Assembly (NCBI RefSeq): GCF_013314535.1
Contig: NZ_JABUAE010000027.1
Coordinates: 1 to 63,445, forward strand
Length of the DNA: 63,445 bases
Reading direction: 5' to 3'
Source of the DNA: Bacillus sp. Xin1
GTDB taxonomy: Bacteria; Bacillota; Bacilli; Bacillales; Bacillaceae_G
Part shown: one piece after another, positions 34,450 to 43,310 of the stretch
Numbering within the stretch: the stretch's first letter is position 1
How the letters are laid out: each line of letters opens with the position of its first letter
Translations under genes and position numbers: made by a program
Notes under the pieces: model-generated
The model's input: the letters and a program-made list of their open reading frames with translations, nothing else
Database searches by the model: none
What the model was told of the DNA's origin: nothing

Positions 34450-35427
34450 ATGGCCAATATTAAAGATATTGCAAAGCTAGCTGGTGTTTCCGTTACGACT
34501 GTTTCACGAGTGTTGAATGACCATCCATACGTAAGTGAGAAAAAACGGCAAGCAGTTCTAGAAGTAGTGGAGAAATTGAATTACTCACAAAATGCAAATG
34601 CGGTTCATTTATCAAAAGGAAAAACGAATATTGTTGGTGTGATTTTGCCCTATATTGACCATCCGCATTTCGATAGGATTGTTGGAGGAGTTATGGAAGG
34701 GGCATTAGCTCATAATTACCGAGTTCTTCTTTGTCAAACAAATTATAACAAGCGAGAAGAAAGAGAAAGTTTACATATGTTGAAAACAAAACAACTAGAC
34801 GGTATTATAATTTGTTCACGTGCGAATGATTGGGATGTAATTAAGCACTATGCTTCTTATGGAACGATTATTGCTTGTGAAGAGACTGATGTTTTTGGCA
34901 TATCCAGCGTATATATAAATCATTTTGGGGCTTTTCAATTAGGGATGAATTATTTGATCAAGAAAGGCTACAAAAAAATTGGATATTGCACAGGGAGGAA
35001 GCAAGGAGCTAGTAGTAAAAAGCGATTTGAGGCCTATAAGCAAGCCTTACAACTGATAGATGAAGAAATTATCGAAAAGCGAATCTTTACGGAATGCTTT
35101 ACATTAGAAGATGGTGTGAGGGTCGCACATAAGTTAAAAGAGATGGAGAATTCTCCTGAAGCGTTGTTAGTAGCTGGAGATGAAGTTGCTATTGGAATTA
35201 TGACAGAAGCTAAAAGGTTAGGCATAAATGTTCCGCAGGATTTGGCGATTATTGGTTTTGATAATCAACCCATTTCCCAAGTGTTACAAATCACCACAAT
35301 TGATCAACATGTGAAAGAGATTGGTAAAAGTGCCTTTGAACTATTTTATAAACAAATAAGCAATGATGATCGGAAACAAGAAAAAGTGGAAATTCCCTAT
35401 AAGTTGGTAGAACGCTCTACGGTGTAG
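34450..35427 (+). CDS. LacI family transcriptional repressor
   Basis: 325 residues. The LacI helix-turn-helix and hinge are at 3-58 (IKDIAKLAGVSVTTVSRVLN), followed by a periplasmic-binding-protein-like sugar sensor domain. It ends in the typical VPYKLVERST pattern. It probably represses a carbohydrate gene set; none is adjacent. A perfect LacI-type operator lies 60 nt after its stop codon, in front of the PH-domain gene. ATG after AGGGAGAGG. Confidence 0.92.
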   Translation: MANIKDIAKLAGVSVTTVSRVLNDHPYVSEKKRQAVLEVVEKLNYSQNANAVHLSKGKTNIVGVILPYIDHPHFDRIVGGVMEGALAHNYRVLLCQTNYNKREERESLHMLKTKQLDGIIICSRANDWDVIKHYASYGTIIACEETDVFGISSVYINHFGAFQLGMNYLIKKGYKKIGYCTGRKQGASSKKRFEAYKQALQLIDEEIIEKRIFTECFTLEDGVRVAHKLKEMENSPEALLVAGDEVAIGIMTEAKRLGINVPQDLAIIGFDNQPISQVLQITTIDQHVKEIGKSAFELFYKQISNDDRKQEKVEIPYKLVERSTV

Positions 35428-35430
35428 TTG

Positions 35431-35471
35431 AAATCCGTTATGTGTAATGACACATAACGGATTATTTTTTT
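35431..35471 (+). terminator. Terminator of the LacI-type gene
   Basis: AAATCCGTTATGTG and CACATAACGGATT pair around TAATGA, followed by a T run. Confidence 0.92.
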
Positions 35472-35481
35472 GAAAAATGTT

Positions 35482-35511
35482 TTGACTGGAAACGCGTTTC
35501 ATACTTTATAA
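35482..35511 (+). promoter_or_regulatory. Promoter with LacI-type/cre operator
   Basis: -35 TTGACT (35482-35487) and a candidate -10 TTATAA (35506-35511). The spacer holds GGAAACGCGTTTC, a near-perfect palindrome with the CG centre typical of LacI-family operators (and of cre sites). Binding there would block RNA polymerase. Confidence 0.6.
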
Positions 35512-35590
35512 CTGATTTACACCGGTTATGTAGTAATCCATGGATTCTTTTCAAGTGTTACGACAATGAATTGAATTTGGGGGAATATTC

Positions 35591-35920
35591 ATGAAAAAAC
35601 TATTATTGAATGTAAAAGAGTATTTAGAATCTGATGAACAAATTTTATCTTTTGTGGTAGGAATATTTGAGAAAGATAACTTCACCTTTTCATATCAACA
35701 AGGTATATTTGTTGCTACTAATAAGCGAATTCTTTTTTATGGGAAATGCCTGTATTCTCCTATAACATATGAAGAATATTCATATTGTTGCATAGATGAC
35801 ATAGAAATGTTTCCGCGGTTAGTGTTTATCTATAATAGTGAAGTTTTGATGGCTAAGTATATTCAGGCGGGGAACGTGAAGAAGTTTGTTAATGCTGTTA
35901 GAGCGAACTTGAATAACTAA
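35591..35920 (+). CDS. Bacterial PH-domain-like protein
   Basis: 109 residues with a beta-rich pattern (FVATNKRILFYGKC, YSYCCIDDIEMFPRLVF) typical of YvbH/bPH-type pleckstrin-homology-like domains. Cytosolic and of unknown role. ATG after GGGGGAA. Preceded by a promoter with a LacI-type operator, so it is a possible target of the neighbouring repressor. Confidence 0.7.
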   Translation: MKKLLLNVKEYLESDEQILSFVVGIFEKDNFTFSYQQGIFVATNKRILFYGKCLYSPITYEEYSYCCIDDIEMFPRLVFIYNSEVLMAKYIQAGNVKKFVNAVRANLNN

Positions 35921-36038
35921 ACAGACGTTTATGTAAACATAATTATATAGATGTTATAAGAAAAAAGAGTGTGGTAAAAACTATTTCTATGCCTCTGTAA
36001 GATAGTGGTACAATGTCAAATGGAGGAGGTTACAACTT

Positions 36039-36875
36039 ATGTTTAATCAACGAATGAAAGAAATTGCATTAATTACAATTGGTTCATTATTATTTGCGAT
36101 TGGCATTAACTATTTTGCGATTCCAAACCGTTTATCGGAAGGGGGAATCATCGGTTTAACGGTCGTCACCTATTATTTATTTGGGTGGTCACCAGGAATT
36201 ATGAACTTTGTATTCAATGCGGTTCTATTAGCTATAGGTTATAAATTTTTTGATAAAAAAACGATGGTTTACACAATTCTCGGTATTATAGAAACTTCCT
36301 TGTTTTTATATGCAACAGAACACATTGGACACCAGGTAAATAGCGATACGTTATTAGCAGCTTTATTTGCTGGGGTGTTTGTTGGTATAGGATTAGGCTG
36401 TATGTTCCGCGCAGGAGGTACGTCTGGAGGATCAGCAATTTTAGCGCAATTAGCAAATCAATATTTAGGGTGGAGCGTTGGAAAAGGTGTTCTTATTATT
36501 GATATTGTTGTAATTGTAGGATCGGTATTTATCATTGGACAAGAAAAAGCAATGTATACGCTCGTTGCAGTATTTGTTGGAGCAAAAGTAATCGACTTCA
36601 TTGTAGAAGGAATTAATACGAAAACAGCAGTTACAATTATATCAAGTCAACCAGATTTAATTCGTGAAACGATTACGAAACATATGACACGCGGTGTGAC
36701 TGTCTTAGAAGGACGCGGTGGCTATACTGGGAAAAATAAAGAAGTACTATATGTCGTAATTAATAAACAAGAGCTTGTAAAATTAAAACAAGTAATCAGT
36801 AACGTGGATGAAGATGCGTTTGTTGTTATTCATGACGTACGAGATGTACTTGGCGGTGGTTTTAAAGCAAGCTAA
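36039..36875 (+). CDS. YitT family membrane protein
   Basis: 278 residues. Five to six N-terminal helices with FAIPNRLSEGGIIGLT and the glycine-rich FRAGGTSGGSAIL, then a cytosolic DUF2179 domain (about 200-278, with VTVLEGRGGYTGK). Function unknown; members are ubiquitous in Bacillus. ATG after GGAGGAGG. Monocistronic, with a terminator at 36874-36906. Confidence 0.9.
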   Translation: MFNQRMKEIALITIGSLLFAIGINYFAIPNRLSEGGIIGLTVVTYYLFGWSPGIMNFVFNAVLLAIGYKFFDKKTMVYTILGIIETSLFLYATEHIGHQVNSDTLLAALFAGVFVGIGLGCMFRAGGTSGGSAILAQLANQYLGWSVGKGVLIIDIVVIVGSVFIIGQEKAMYTLVAVFVGAKVIDFIVEGINTKTAVTIISSQPDLIRETITKHMTRGVTVLEGRGGYTGKNKEVLYVVINKQELVKLKQVISNVDEDAFVVIHDVRDVLGGGFKAS

Positions 36876-36906
36876 AAAGATGAACGAGGGATTCGTTCAT
36901 CTTTTT
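36874..36906. terminator. Terminator between yitT-type gene and the siroheme operon
   Basis: AAAAAGATGAACGA and TCGTTCATCTTTTTT pair around GGGAT. Convergent genes share it. Confidence 0.88.
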
Positions 36907-37355
36907 TATTTTATAATTTGAGGAAGAATCTTCATTAGTTTTTCTTTTATTCGTTTTGCAAAGGGTGGGCTTTTACCCGAAGTGGATATGCTTATAACAT
37001 ATTCATCACTGCGAATAACTGCGGGAGTATGAAAGGATGATTTTTTTCCATCACTTACAACATTCACCCATTGGAAATCGTGTGCAGCTTGTTTGACCAT
37101 CATATTTACATCATGATGATTTGTTGCCGCATAGATGAGGTGTGCACCTTTAATATCTTCTTCTGAAAATGTTTTTTGTTTCCAAGTAATATAGGAAAGA
37201 GACTTCATTTCTTCACAAATATTTGGACTCACTACAGTAACAGAAGCTCCTGTACGCTTTAATCCAGCCGCCTTTCGGTATGCAATTTTCCCACCACCTA
37301 TAATTACAACCGTTTTGCCCTCAAGATTACACATAATAGGATAGAAGTTATGCAT
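36906..37355 (-). CDS. sirC: Precorrin-2 dehydrogenase / sirohydrochlorin synthase
   Basis: NAD-dependent oxidation of precorrin-2 to sirohydrochlorin, the middle step of siroheme synthesis (149 aa; like YlnF). The Rossmann motif VVIIGGGKIAYRKA is near the N-terminus, and the ISTSGKSPPFAKRIKEKL segment is typical of the CysG N-domain. Start ATG 37355 is 9 nt from GGAGG; ATG 37361 is too close. It overlaps sirB by 8 nt. Confidence 0.9.
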   Translation of the reverse strand: MHNFYPIMCNLEGKTVVIIGGGKIAYRKAAGLKRTGASVTVVSPNICEEMKSLSYITWKQKTFSEEDIKGAHLIYAATNHHDVNMMVKQAAHDFQWVNVVSDGKKSSFHTPAVIRSDEYVISISTSGKSPPFAKRIKEKLMKILPQIIK

Positions 37356-38058
37356 GTACATGTTCCTCCATTCGCTCTAATAAAGCGGACTTCATATAGG
37401 AATCAAATTGAAGACAGTTACAAGTTGTAGCGTTCGCGTATTTTTTTGCATACCGATTTATTTTTTGAAGTAATAACCCGGTGAAGAGCAGATAAGGTAT
37501 GACATATACATGCTTTGCATGTGCTGACTTTTCATTGAGTTCATCAGGAAAAGAAGGTGTTCCCTTTGTTAAGAAGGAGCAGGAAACTGGCAAGGAAATC
37601 CTTTGCTCGACAGCTGCTCCAATTTGTTTTAATTCATGTATAGGTTGAGAATCACTGCTACCACGACCGACAAGTAAGATTTCACTATTTTCTATTGGCA
37701 TAGCTTCACGTATTCGTTTTACGACAAGTTCAATCATAAGCGGATGCGTACTAAAAGGTGGTACAACTGAAAATGTAATGTGTGGATAGAGCTTTTTTAT
37801 TTTTTCAATTTCAAAAGGGACATCACGTTTATAATGGGCTGCTGCAAATAATAAAACAGGGACAATTAAAACCTCGGTCGCACCGTCTTGGATGGCTTCC
37901 GCAATTGCGTTTTGTGCAGTCGGTGTGGTTAGTTCAAGAAATCCAATTTTTTGGATGCTTTCGCTTCGTTCTTTTATAACGGACCGAACAAAGTGAATGA
38001 ACTGCTCGTTGCCTGCTTGTAATCGGCTACCATGTCCAATATAAACAATGCCTTTCAT
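37348..38058 (-). CDS. sirB: Sirohydrochlorin ferrochelatase
   Basis: Inserts iron into sirohydrochlorin to give siroheme (236 aa; CbiX/SirB family with two homologous halves). The metal-site His is in YIGHGSRLQAG, and the second in VPVLLFAAAHYKRDVP. ATG overlaps the stop of the fused cobA-hemD gene (ATGA), giving translational coupling. Siroheme is the cofactor of the NirB upstream. Confidence 0.9.
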   Translation of the reverse strand: MKGIVYIGHGSRLQAGNEQFIHFVRSVIKERSESIQKIGFLELTTPTAQNAIAEAIQDGATEVLIVPVLLFAAAHYKRDVPFEIEKIKKLYPHITFSVVPPFSTHPLMIELVVKRIREAMPIENSEILLVGRGSSDSQPIHELKQIGAAVEQRISLPVSCSFLTKGTPSFPDELNEKSAHAKHVYVIPYLLFTGLLLQKINRYAKKYANATTCNCLQFDSYMKSALLERMEEHVHA

Positions 38059-39479
38059 CTTGCCACCACTTCTTTCTCATCGATGATAGCTTGTAGCTGT
38101 CGATCGATAGTATGGAATCCGACCTTATTTGCATATTGCAGAGTGAGTTCATCGGCATATGAGAATGGCAAATGAAGAATATTTATGAAACCAAGGCGTT
38201 TTACCTCAGATATAAACGTATCAATGGCAGTACGACCTTCAAATACGATACTATCCCATGCGAATTCCGTTAGCGTACGTGTATGAATTTCATCAAAACG
38301 ATGATCAATTTGATATTCATGCGTCATAATATGAGAACCCGCACCTATTTTTTCTTGAATGATGGTAATGCGATTGATATTTCGCCCTAAGTAAACCGTT
38401 GTTTCGTTAGAAAATCTTGCTGATTCACTTAATAATCCATAGTCCATCAATGCTTTTTGGATAGTGCTATTCATATGTTGTAGTGTTGCTTGTAAGAAGC
38501 GAATATCTTTTTGATGCTGCGCACAGGATTGTAATAAGATTGCTACACTTTCGGGTGAACAGAAAACAAGGCGCTCGGCTTTAAATATTTCACAAAGTTG
38601 ATCGGATGTTAATAGATGTTCTTGCTTTTTGAAAGTGGGTATTTGATATATTTCTGCCCCAGCTGCTTGTAACTCCTGTAATAGTATACTTGTTTTGTTT
38701 GTTGCAGAAGCAAATAAAACTTTTTTCCCGTGTAGTAATTTTCTTCCTTGCCAGGCAATTTGTTTACGTAAAGATACAACTTCGCCAACAATTGTCATCG
38801 AAGGATTTGAAATATGTTCTTTCTTTACGGAATCGACGATTGTAGAGAGTGTACCTGTAACAACTCTTTGTTTTCCGGTTGTACCCCATTCAATGACTGC
38901 TACGGGAGTATCTTTTTTTCTTCCTGTTTGCAGTAAGTTTTCACAAATTACAGGTAGGTTTTTAACACCCATGTAAAAGGCAATTGTATCACTGTTTAAG
39001 AGGGCACTGTAATTGACTTGGTCGCTAATTGCGCCTTTTGTATGACCAGTTAACAACGTTACACTATTACTATAGTTGCGATGGGTAAGAGGGATGCCGG
39101 CATACGCACTAGCTGCAATACTAGATGTAATACCTGGAACAATTTCATATGGAATATTTTCAGCTGCTAAAGCTGCTGCTTCTTCGCCAACGCGGCCAAA
39201 AATAGAAGGATCTCCGCCTTTTAACCGAACGACTGTCTTACCTTCTTTGGCAGATTGAATTAAATGCGTGTTAATCATTTCTTGTCGCATAATATGATTT
39301 TTTGGCATTTTCCCGCAGTAAACGAGTTCGCATGTTGGTTTTGTATAGCGAAGTAAACTTTGATTCAATAAGCGGTCATATAAAACAACATCTGCTTTTT
39401 TTAGGCAATCTATTGCTTTTTTTGTAATAAGTCCTTCATCACCAGGCCCTGCACCAACTAAATATACGTATCCGTTCAT
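38055..39479 (-). CDS. Fused uroporphyrinogen-III methyltransferase / uroporphyrinogen-III synthase-like
   Basis: 474 residues. The N-terminal SUMT domain (about 1-240: VYLVGAGPGDEGL, VVRLKGGDPSIFGR, GIPLTHR) makes precorrin-2 with SAM. The C-terminal HemD-like domain (about 250-474) resembles uroporphyrinogen-III synthase. Similar fusions (NasF-like) occur with nitrite reductase in bacilli. The first dedicated siroheme enzyme of this operon. ATG 39479 after AGGTG. Confidence 0.92.
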   Translation of the reverse strand: MNGYVYLVGAGPGDEGLITKKAIDCLKKADVVLYDRLLNQSLLRYTKPTCELVYCGKMPKNHIMRQEMINTHLIQSAKEGKTVVRLKGGDPSIFGRVGEEAAALAAENIPYEIVPGITSSIAASAYAGIPLTHRNYSNSVTLLTGHTKGAISDQVNYSALLNSDTIAFYMGVKNLPVICENLLQTGRKKDTPVAVIEWGTTGKQRVVTGTLSTIVDSVKKEHISNPSMTIVGEVVSLRKQIAWQGRKLLHGKKVLFASATNKTSILLQELQAAGAEIYQIPTFKKQEHLLTSDQLCEIFKAERLVFCSPESVAILLQSCAQHQKDIRFLQATLQHMNSTIQKALMDYGLLSESARFSNETTVYLGRNINRITIIQEKIGAGSHIMTHEYQIDHRFDEIHTRTLTEFAWDSIVFEGRTAIDTFISEVKRLGFINILHLPFSYADELTLQYANKVGFHTIDRQLQAIIDEKEVVAR

Positions 39480-39507
39480 CTCTACACCTCATCTATTTTT
39501 ACTTGAG

Positions 39508-39529
39508 AGGAAATCCAAAAGAGGGATTT
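39508..39529 (-). other. Intercistronic hairpin nirD / cobA-hemD
   Basis: GGAAATCC and GGATTTCC, an 8-bp perfect repeat, without T tract. It may be an mRNA processing or stability element between nirD and the siroheme genes. Confidence 0.45.
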
Positions 39530-39539
39530 CCTGTACAAG

Positions 39540-39857
39540 TTACATGTATATATAAATATCCCCGTCAATAACTTCTACTTCATATGTTTGAATACAACCA
39601 TCATCAGGTTTTTGAACTTCACCCGTTATTAAGGAAATTTTCCAGTCATGTAACGGACAGAAAACAAATTCTCCAGAAACAATTCCTTCTGCTAAAGGCC
39701 CATTTTTATGAGGACACCGATTTTCTACAGCGCGAATGTCACCATTTGAAAGGCGGAATAAGGCGATGGACAAGTCCTTTATTCGCACTTCCTTACCGAT
39801 TTGCACGGGAAGATCTTCGGCACGCATTATTTTTATTTTCTCTTTCGTTTGTAACAT
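39540..39857 (-). CDS. nirD: Nitrite reductase (NADH) small subunit
   Basis: Rieske-type [2Fe-2S] protein (105 aa). Ligands are in CPHKNG and CPLHDW, about 20 residues apart. It partners NirB in cytosolic reduction of nitrite to ammonium. It starts 12 nt after nirB. ATG after AAGGAGCG. Confidence 0.94.
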   Translation of the reverse strand: MLQTKEKIKIMRAEDLPVQIGKEVRIKDLSIALFRLSNGDIRAVENRCPHKNGPLAEGIVSGEFVFCPLHDWKISLITGEVQKPDDGCIQTYEVEVIDGDIYIYM

Positions 39858-39869
39858 GTAGATCGCTCC

Positions 39870-42275
39870 TTACTTTACAGTTTCTACTTCATACATGGCT
39901 TTTAGTGACTGAGTTTCTAGTGCTTGTCCCCAAGCTTCTTCATATGTGTTACGAGCTTTTTGGAAACGTTCATTTAGCATAGCGACCATTTGCTTATCTT
40001 GCAGTATTTCTTTTATGTGATCTAAGCCTATTCGTTCTACCCAAGGAGCAGTTCGTTCGCCATAAATACCAGTTTCACGATAATGTTGTACATAAGCTGT
40101 AGCAATACGAAGTACATCTTCTTCCGTAGGGACAATCATGACAAAATCAGCTTCACGTACTTCTGTACCACCGTTACCACCAATATAAAGTTGGAATCCA
40201 TTTTCAACACAAACGACGCCGAAGTCTTTTGTTAATGCTTCCGCGCAGTTACGTGGACAACCGGTTACACCCATTTTCATTTTATGAGGTGTATCTACCA
40301 TTTCTAGTGATTGTTCAAGTAACATACCAAGCCCTAATGAATCTTTTGTACCAAAGCGGCAGAAGCGAGAGCCGACGCATGATTTTACATTGCGAAGGGA
40401 TTTCGAATAAGCATAACCTGAAGTCATATCAAGGTCAGCCCAAACTTTTGGTAAATCTTCTTTCTTAACACCATATAAGCCGATTCGACTTGCACCTGTT
40501 ATTTTTACGAGCGGTACATCGTATTTTTTCGCAACTTCGGCAATTTTCATTAAATCATCTGCAGTAGTAACGCCACCGTACATACGAGGAATAACAGAAA
40601 ATGTACCATCATGCTGAATATTACCGTTCATTCTTTCATTCACGAAGCGGGATGATTTATCATCTGCATATGCTTCTGGGCGTGCCATACGTAAATAGTA
40701 GTTTAATGCAGGACGGCATTTTGAACAGCCATCTTCATGTGCGAAATCAAGGACATTTCGTACTTCTTTTGGTGATTTTAAACCTTTCTCATGAATTGCT
40801 GTGACAACTTCGTCGCGCGATAAAGTTGTACATGCGCACATACCAACAGATTGCGCAGATGCATCGAAGCTATCCCCGAGTGTATGAGATAAAATTTGTT
40901 CAACAAGTGGACGACATTTACCGCATGATCCAGCAGCTTTTGTGCATCCTTTTACTTCTTCGAAAGTTGTTAAATCTTGCTCTAAAATGGCATGAACAAT
41001 AGCGCCTTTTGTCACACCGTTACACCCACAAACAGTGTCATCAGCACTCATGCTTGCAACATCAAGTCCGCTTTCTTCACCCGCTTTGTGAAGTAGAGAG
41101 GCTGGTGTGTATTCTTGTATATCTTCTTCTTTTTTCAACATGCTAAAGAGACGTGTACCATCAGCAGTGTCACCATATAAAACAATACCAACGACTTTAT
41201 TATCACGAATGAATACTTTTTTATAGGAACGTGTACACTCATTAAAAATTGAAATCGCTTTTGTTTTACCATCTTCATAAATTTGTCCGGCAGAGAATAA
41301 ATCGCATCCTGCAACTTTAAGCTGTGTACCAACAATACTACCTGTATACCCATCTGTTTGTGAGTTCGTTATATGTTTTGCCAGTATGGCACCTTGTTCG
41401 TATAAAGGAGCGACAAGACCATAGGCAATACCGTCATGCTCGGCACATTCGCCAACTGCATAGATGGATTCATCATCTGTTTGCATATAGTCATTTGTAA
41501 CGATACCGCGATTTACAAGTAAACTAGCATCTTTAGCTAACTGTGTATTTGGACGTATCCCAACAGCCATTACAATTAAATCGCATTCTGCAACACTGCC
41601 ATCTTCAAATTGAATTCCTTCAACGTGATCCGTACCAATAATTTTTACAGTTTTCTTTTCCATAAGAAATTTCATACCCTGTGCTTCTAAATCTTGGCGC
41701 AGTAGTGAAGCAGCTTTTGCATCAAGTTGTTGTTCCATTAAGTGTGGCATTAAATGAACAACATGTACGTCCATGCCGAGATTAATAAGTCCTCGTGCAG
41801 CTTCTAAACCAAGTAATCCACCGCCTATTACAACGGCTTTTTTATATCGTTTAGCAGCATCTATCATAAATTGTGTATCTTCAATTGTACGAAAGCCAGT
41901 TACACCTGGAAGTTCTGAACCTGCAACAGGTAAGATAAAAGCACTAGAACCTGTTGCAATAATAAGTTTGTCGTACATAACAATACGGTTCTTTTCTGTA
42001 ACAATGACTTGTTCCTCACGATCAATATTCATTACTTTTTCATTTGTATACAGGGTAATGTTATTTTCTTCGTACCAATTGTATTCGTTCATAATAATAT
42101 CTTGGATGTTTGTTTTTCCTTGTAAGACGTGAGATAACATAATGCGGTTGTAGTTTGGATGAGGTTCATCACCAAAAATAGTAATATTATAAAGCTCTGG
42201 ATCTTGCTTTAAAATTTCTTCGATACAGCGTATACCAGCCATACCATTCCCGATCATGACTAAACGTTTTTTCAT
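39870..42275 (-). CDS. nirB: Nitrite reductase (NADH) large subunit
   Basis: Siroheme- and FAD-containing NADH:nitrite reductase (801 aa). Order: FAD/NAD-binding domain (1-320, with VMIGNGMAGIRC), two BFD-type [2Fe-2S] domains (about 420-540, CGCNGVTKG and CACTTLSRDE), then the siroheme/[4Fe-4S] domain. There the cluster cysteines are seen in CVGSRFCRFG and GCPRNC. ATG 42275 is 7 nt from AGAGGGGA; the upstream ATG is too close. First gene of nirB-nirD-cobA/hemD-sirB-sirC. Used for nitrite ammonification when oxygen is scarce. Confidence 0.96.
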   Translation of the reverse strand: MKKRLVMIGNGMAGIRCIEEILKQDPELYNITIFGDEPHPNYNRIMLSHVLQGKTNIQDIIMNEYNWYEENNITLYTNEKVMNIDREEQVIVTEKNRIVMYDKLIIATGSSAFILPVAGSELPGVTGFRTIEDTQFMIDAAKRYKKAVVIGGGLLGLEAARGLINLGMDVHVVHLMPHLMEQQLDAKAASLLRQDLEAQGMKFLMEKKTVKIIGTDHVEGIQFEDGSVAECDLIVMAVGIRPNTQLAKDASLLVNRGIVTNDYMQTDDESIYAVGECAEHDGIAYGLVAPLYEQGAILAKHITNSQTDGYTGSIVGTQLKVAGCDLFSAGQIYEDGKTKAISIFNECTRSYKKVFIRDNKVVGIVLYGDTADGTRLFSMLKKEEDIQEYTPASLLHKAGEESGLDVASMSADDTVCGCNGVTKGAIVHAILEQDLTTFEEVKGCTKAAGSCGKCRPLVEQILSHTLGDSFDASAQSVGMCACTTLSRDEVVTAIHEKGLKSPKEVRNVLDFAHEDGCSKCRPALNYYLRMARPEAYADDKSSRFVNERMNGNIQHDGTFSVIPRMYGGVTTADDLMKIAEVAKKYDVPLVKITGASRIGLYGVKKEDLPKVWADLDMTSGYAYSKSLRNVKSCVGSRFCRFGTKDSLGLGMLLEQSLEMVDTPHKMKMGVTGCPRNCAEALTKDFGVVCVENGFQLYIGGNGGTEVREADFVMIVPTEEDVLRIATAYVQHYRETGIYGERTAPWVERIGLDHIKEILQDKQMVAMLNERFQKARNTYEEAWGQALETQSLKAMYEVETVK

Positions 42276-42325
42276 ATTCATTTCCCCTCTTAAATGTGAA
42301 ATGTTTAACAAACTTTTATATTTTT

Positions 42326-42368
42326 ATTATAGAACCTTTAGAAAATAGAGAGTGTGATGTTTATCACA
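42326..42368 (-). promoter_or_regulatory. FNR-type activated promoter of the nirBD-siroheme operon
   Basis: A perfect FNR/CRP palindrome TGTGATGTTTATCACA (42353-42368) lies upstream of -10 TATAAT (42326-42331, minus strand). With a start site about 7 nt after the -10 box, the palindrome centre is near -41.5, the class II activator position. This indicates anaerobic induction. Confidence 0.8.
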
Positions 42369-42420
42369 GTTTTGGAGGGTTCACAAATTGTTAAAAATAA
42401 TATAAAATTCCACTTGGATT

Positions 42421-42485
42421 CTTACAAAAATGTAAGGGAAATGTAATAGGAATCAATAGTAGAATGAAATGATTCTCTTTAAAAT
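42421..42485 (+). promoter_or_regulatory. BceR-like promoter, copy 5 (yxeA-like gene)
   Basis: TTACA-AAAA-TGTAA (2-15), TGTAA at 22-26, CAATAG in place of CGATAG at 34-39, and -10 TAAAAT at 60-65. Same 59-nt spacing as the peptide promoters although the flanks differ. Confidence 0.8.
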
Positions 42486-42531
42486 AAGTTTATAGAAAAC
42501 TACACATAATTGTGTGGAGGAGGAAGCTACC

Positions 42532-42903
42532 TTGAGGCGGGGAAAAATAAAAAAGAGAGTAATAGCTACTGTAATTACGGCGATAGTAGCAATTATACTA
42601 CTACTACCAACAAAGCTTGGACCAGTAATTGATAAATATAATCCATTTTATAAAACGAAAGAATATTATACGATTGTAAATGGTATTGGTCAGCACATTG
42701 GAAATGATTGGTATGAATATGAATTTGTTGCTTACGATGAAAAAGGAAGAAAACAAACGATAAAGAAAACTGTAAAACATATGTTAAAGAGAGATGAACC
42801 TTTGAAGATTTTCGCAAAAGGACGTTATGGTGAATCATTTGTAGAGATAGATGCTCAAAGTATTCCTGTGCAGGCGAGAAGTAAGCTTTTGTCGATGAGG
42901 TAA
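42532..42903 (+). CDS. YxeA family protein
   Basis: 123 residues. A basic N-terminus and one membrane/signal helix (about 8-27) precede a DUF1093/YxeA domain (YYTIVNGIG, YEYEFVAYDEKG, LKIFAKGRYG). In B. subtilis yxeA follows yxdLM and is controlled by the BceRS-like YxdJK system. The BceR-like operator here fits that. TTG start at 42532 after GGAGGAGG. It is a single gene with a terminator. Confidence 0.82.
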   Translation: MRRGKIKKRVIATVITAIVAIILLLPTKLGPVIDKYNPFYKTKEYYTIVNGIGQHIGNDWYEYEFVAYDEKGRKQTIKKTVKHMLKRDEPLKIFAKGRYGESFVEIDAQSIPVQARSKLLSMR

Positions 42904-42911
42904 AGTTATTG

Positions 42912-42951
42912 TAAAGCACTGTTACATTGAGTATGTTACAGTGTTTTTTAT
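42912..42951 (+). terminator. Terminator of the yxeA-like gene
   Basis: AAGCACTGTTACAT and ATGTTACAGTGTTTT pair with one mismatch, then TTATTAT. Confidence 0.8.
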
Positions 42952-42987
42952 TATATATAAATTTAAAAAACAGAAATTTACGATTAT

Positions 42988-43017
42988 AGTTAATTTGTTA
43001 AAAGTGATATTGTTCAT
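42988..43017 (-). pseudogene. Remnant of a family B peptide gene
   Basis: The minus strand reads MNNITFNKL, the first nine residues of family B peptides, and then diverges completely. No ribosome-binding site. The start codon overlaps the operator of promoter copy 6, so it is a fossil left by rearrangement. Confidence 0.7.
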
Positions 43018-43080
43018 GACAATACTGTAAGGTACGTGTAAGGTAATTCGATAGTTCGCATTTACGAATTCTATTACAAT
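43016..43080 (+). promoter_or_regulatory. BceR-like promoter, copy 6
   Basis: TGACA-ATAC-TGTAA (2-15), TGTAA (22-26), TAATTCGATAG (29-39) and -10 TACAAT (60-65). The downstream unit (about 43087-43197) has only MMMNV plus stop, with no ribosome-binding site, and ends in a terminator. Confidence 0.75.
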
Positions 43081-43159
43081 ACAATTAGAAAGTTTGAACA
43101 TAAAAAACTTTCTGTCTGAAATGATGATGAACGTTTGAAAACCAACTAATGATTGAATA

Positions 43160-43197
43160 GGTCTTTTCTCTTTATGAGAGGAGGCCATTTTTTTAAA
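43160..43197 (+). terminator. Terminator of the short unit behind promoter copy 6
   Basis: GGTCTTTTCTC and GAGAGGAGGCC pair with G-T wobbles, followed by A and T7. Confidence 0.8.
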
Positions 43198-43198
43198 C

Positions 43199-43263
43199 CT
43201 TACAACATTGTAAGATTTACGTAAGTTAATTCGATGGCTTGTTTGTCATATTTTTTGCATAAT
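43199..43263 (+). promoter_or_regulatory. BceR-like promoter, copy 7
   Basis: TTACA-ACAT-TGTAA (2-15), CGTAA (22-26), TTAATTCGATGG (28-39), -10 CATAAT (60-65). It directly follows the terminator of the previous unit. Confidence 0.8.
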
Positions 43264-43310
43264 AAAAAAGATAAGAAATTAGGGAGATACTGAGAAGGGG
43301 GAAGAATGGG

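Noticed and set aside
42922-43188. 88-codon minus-strand ORF
   Set aside because: It only contains the MNNITFNKL fossil; the rest crosses a terminator and a promoter, and there is no ribosome-binding site.
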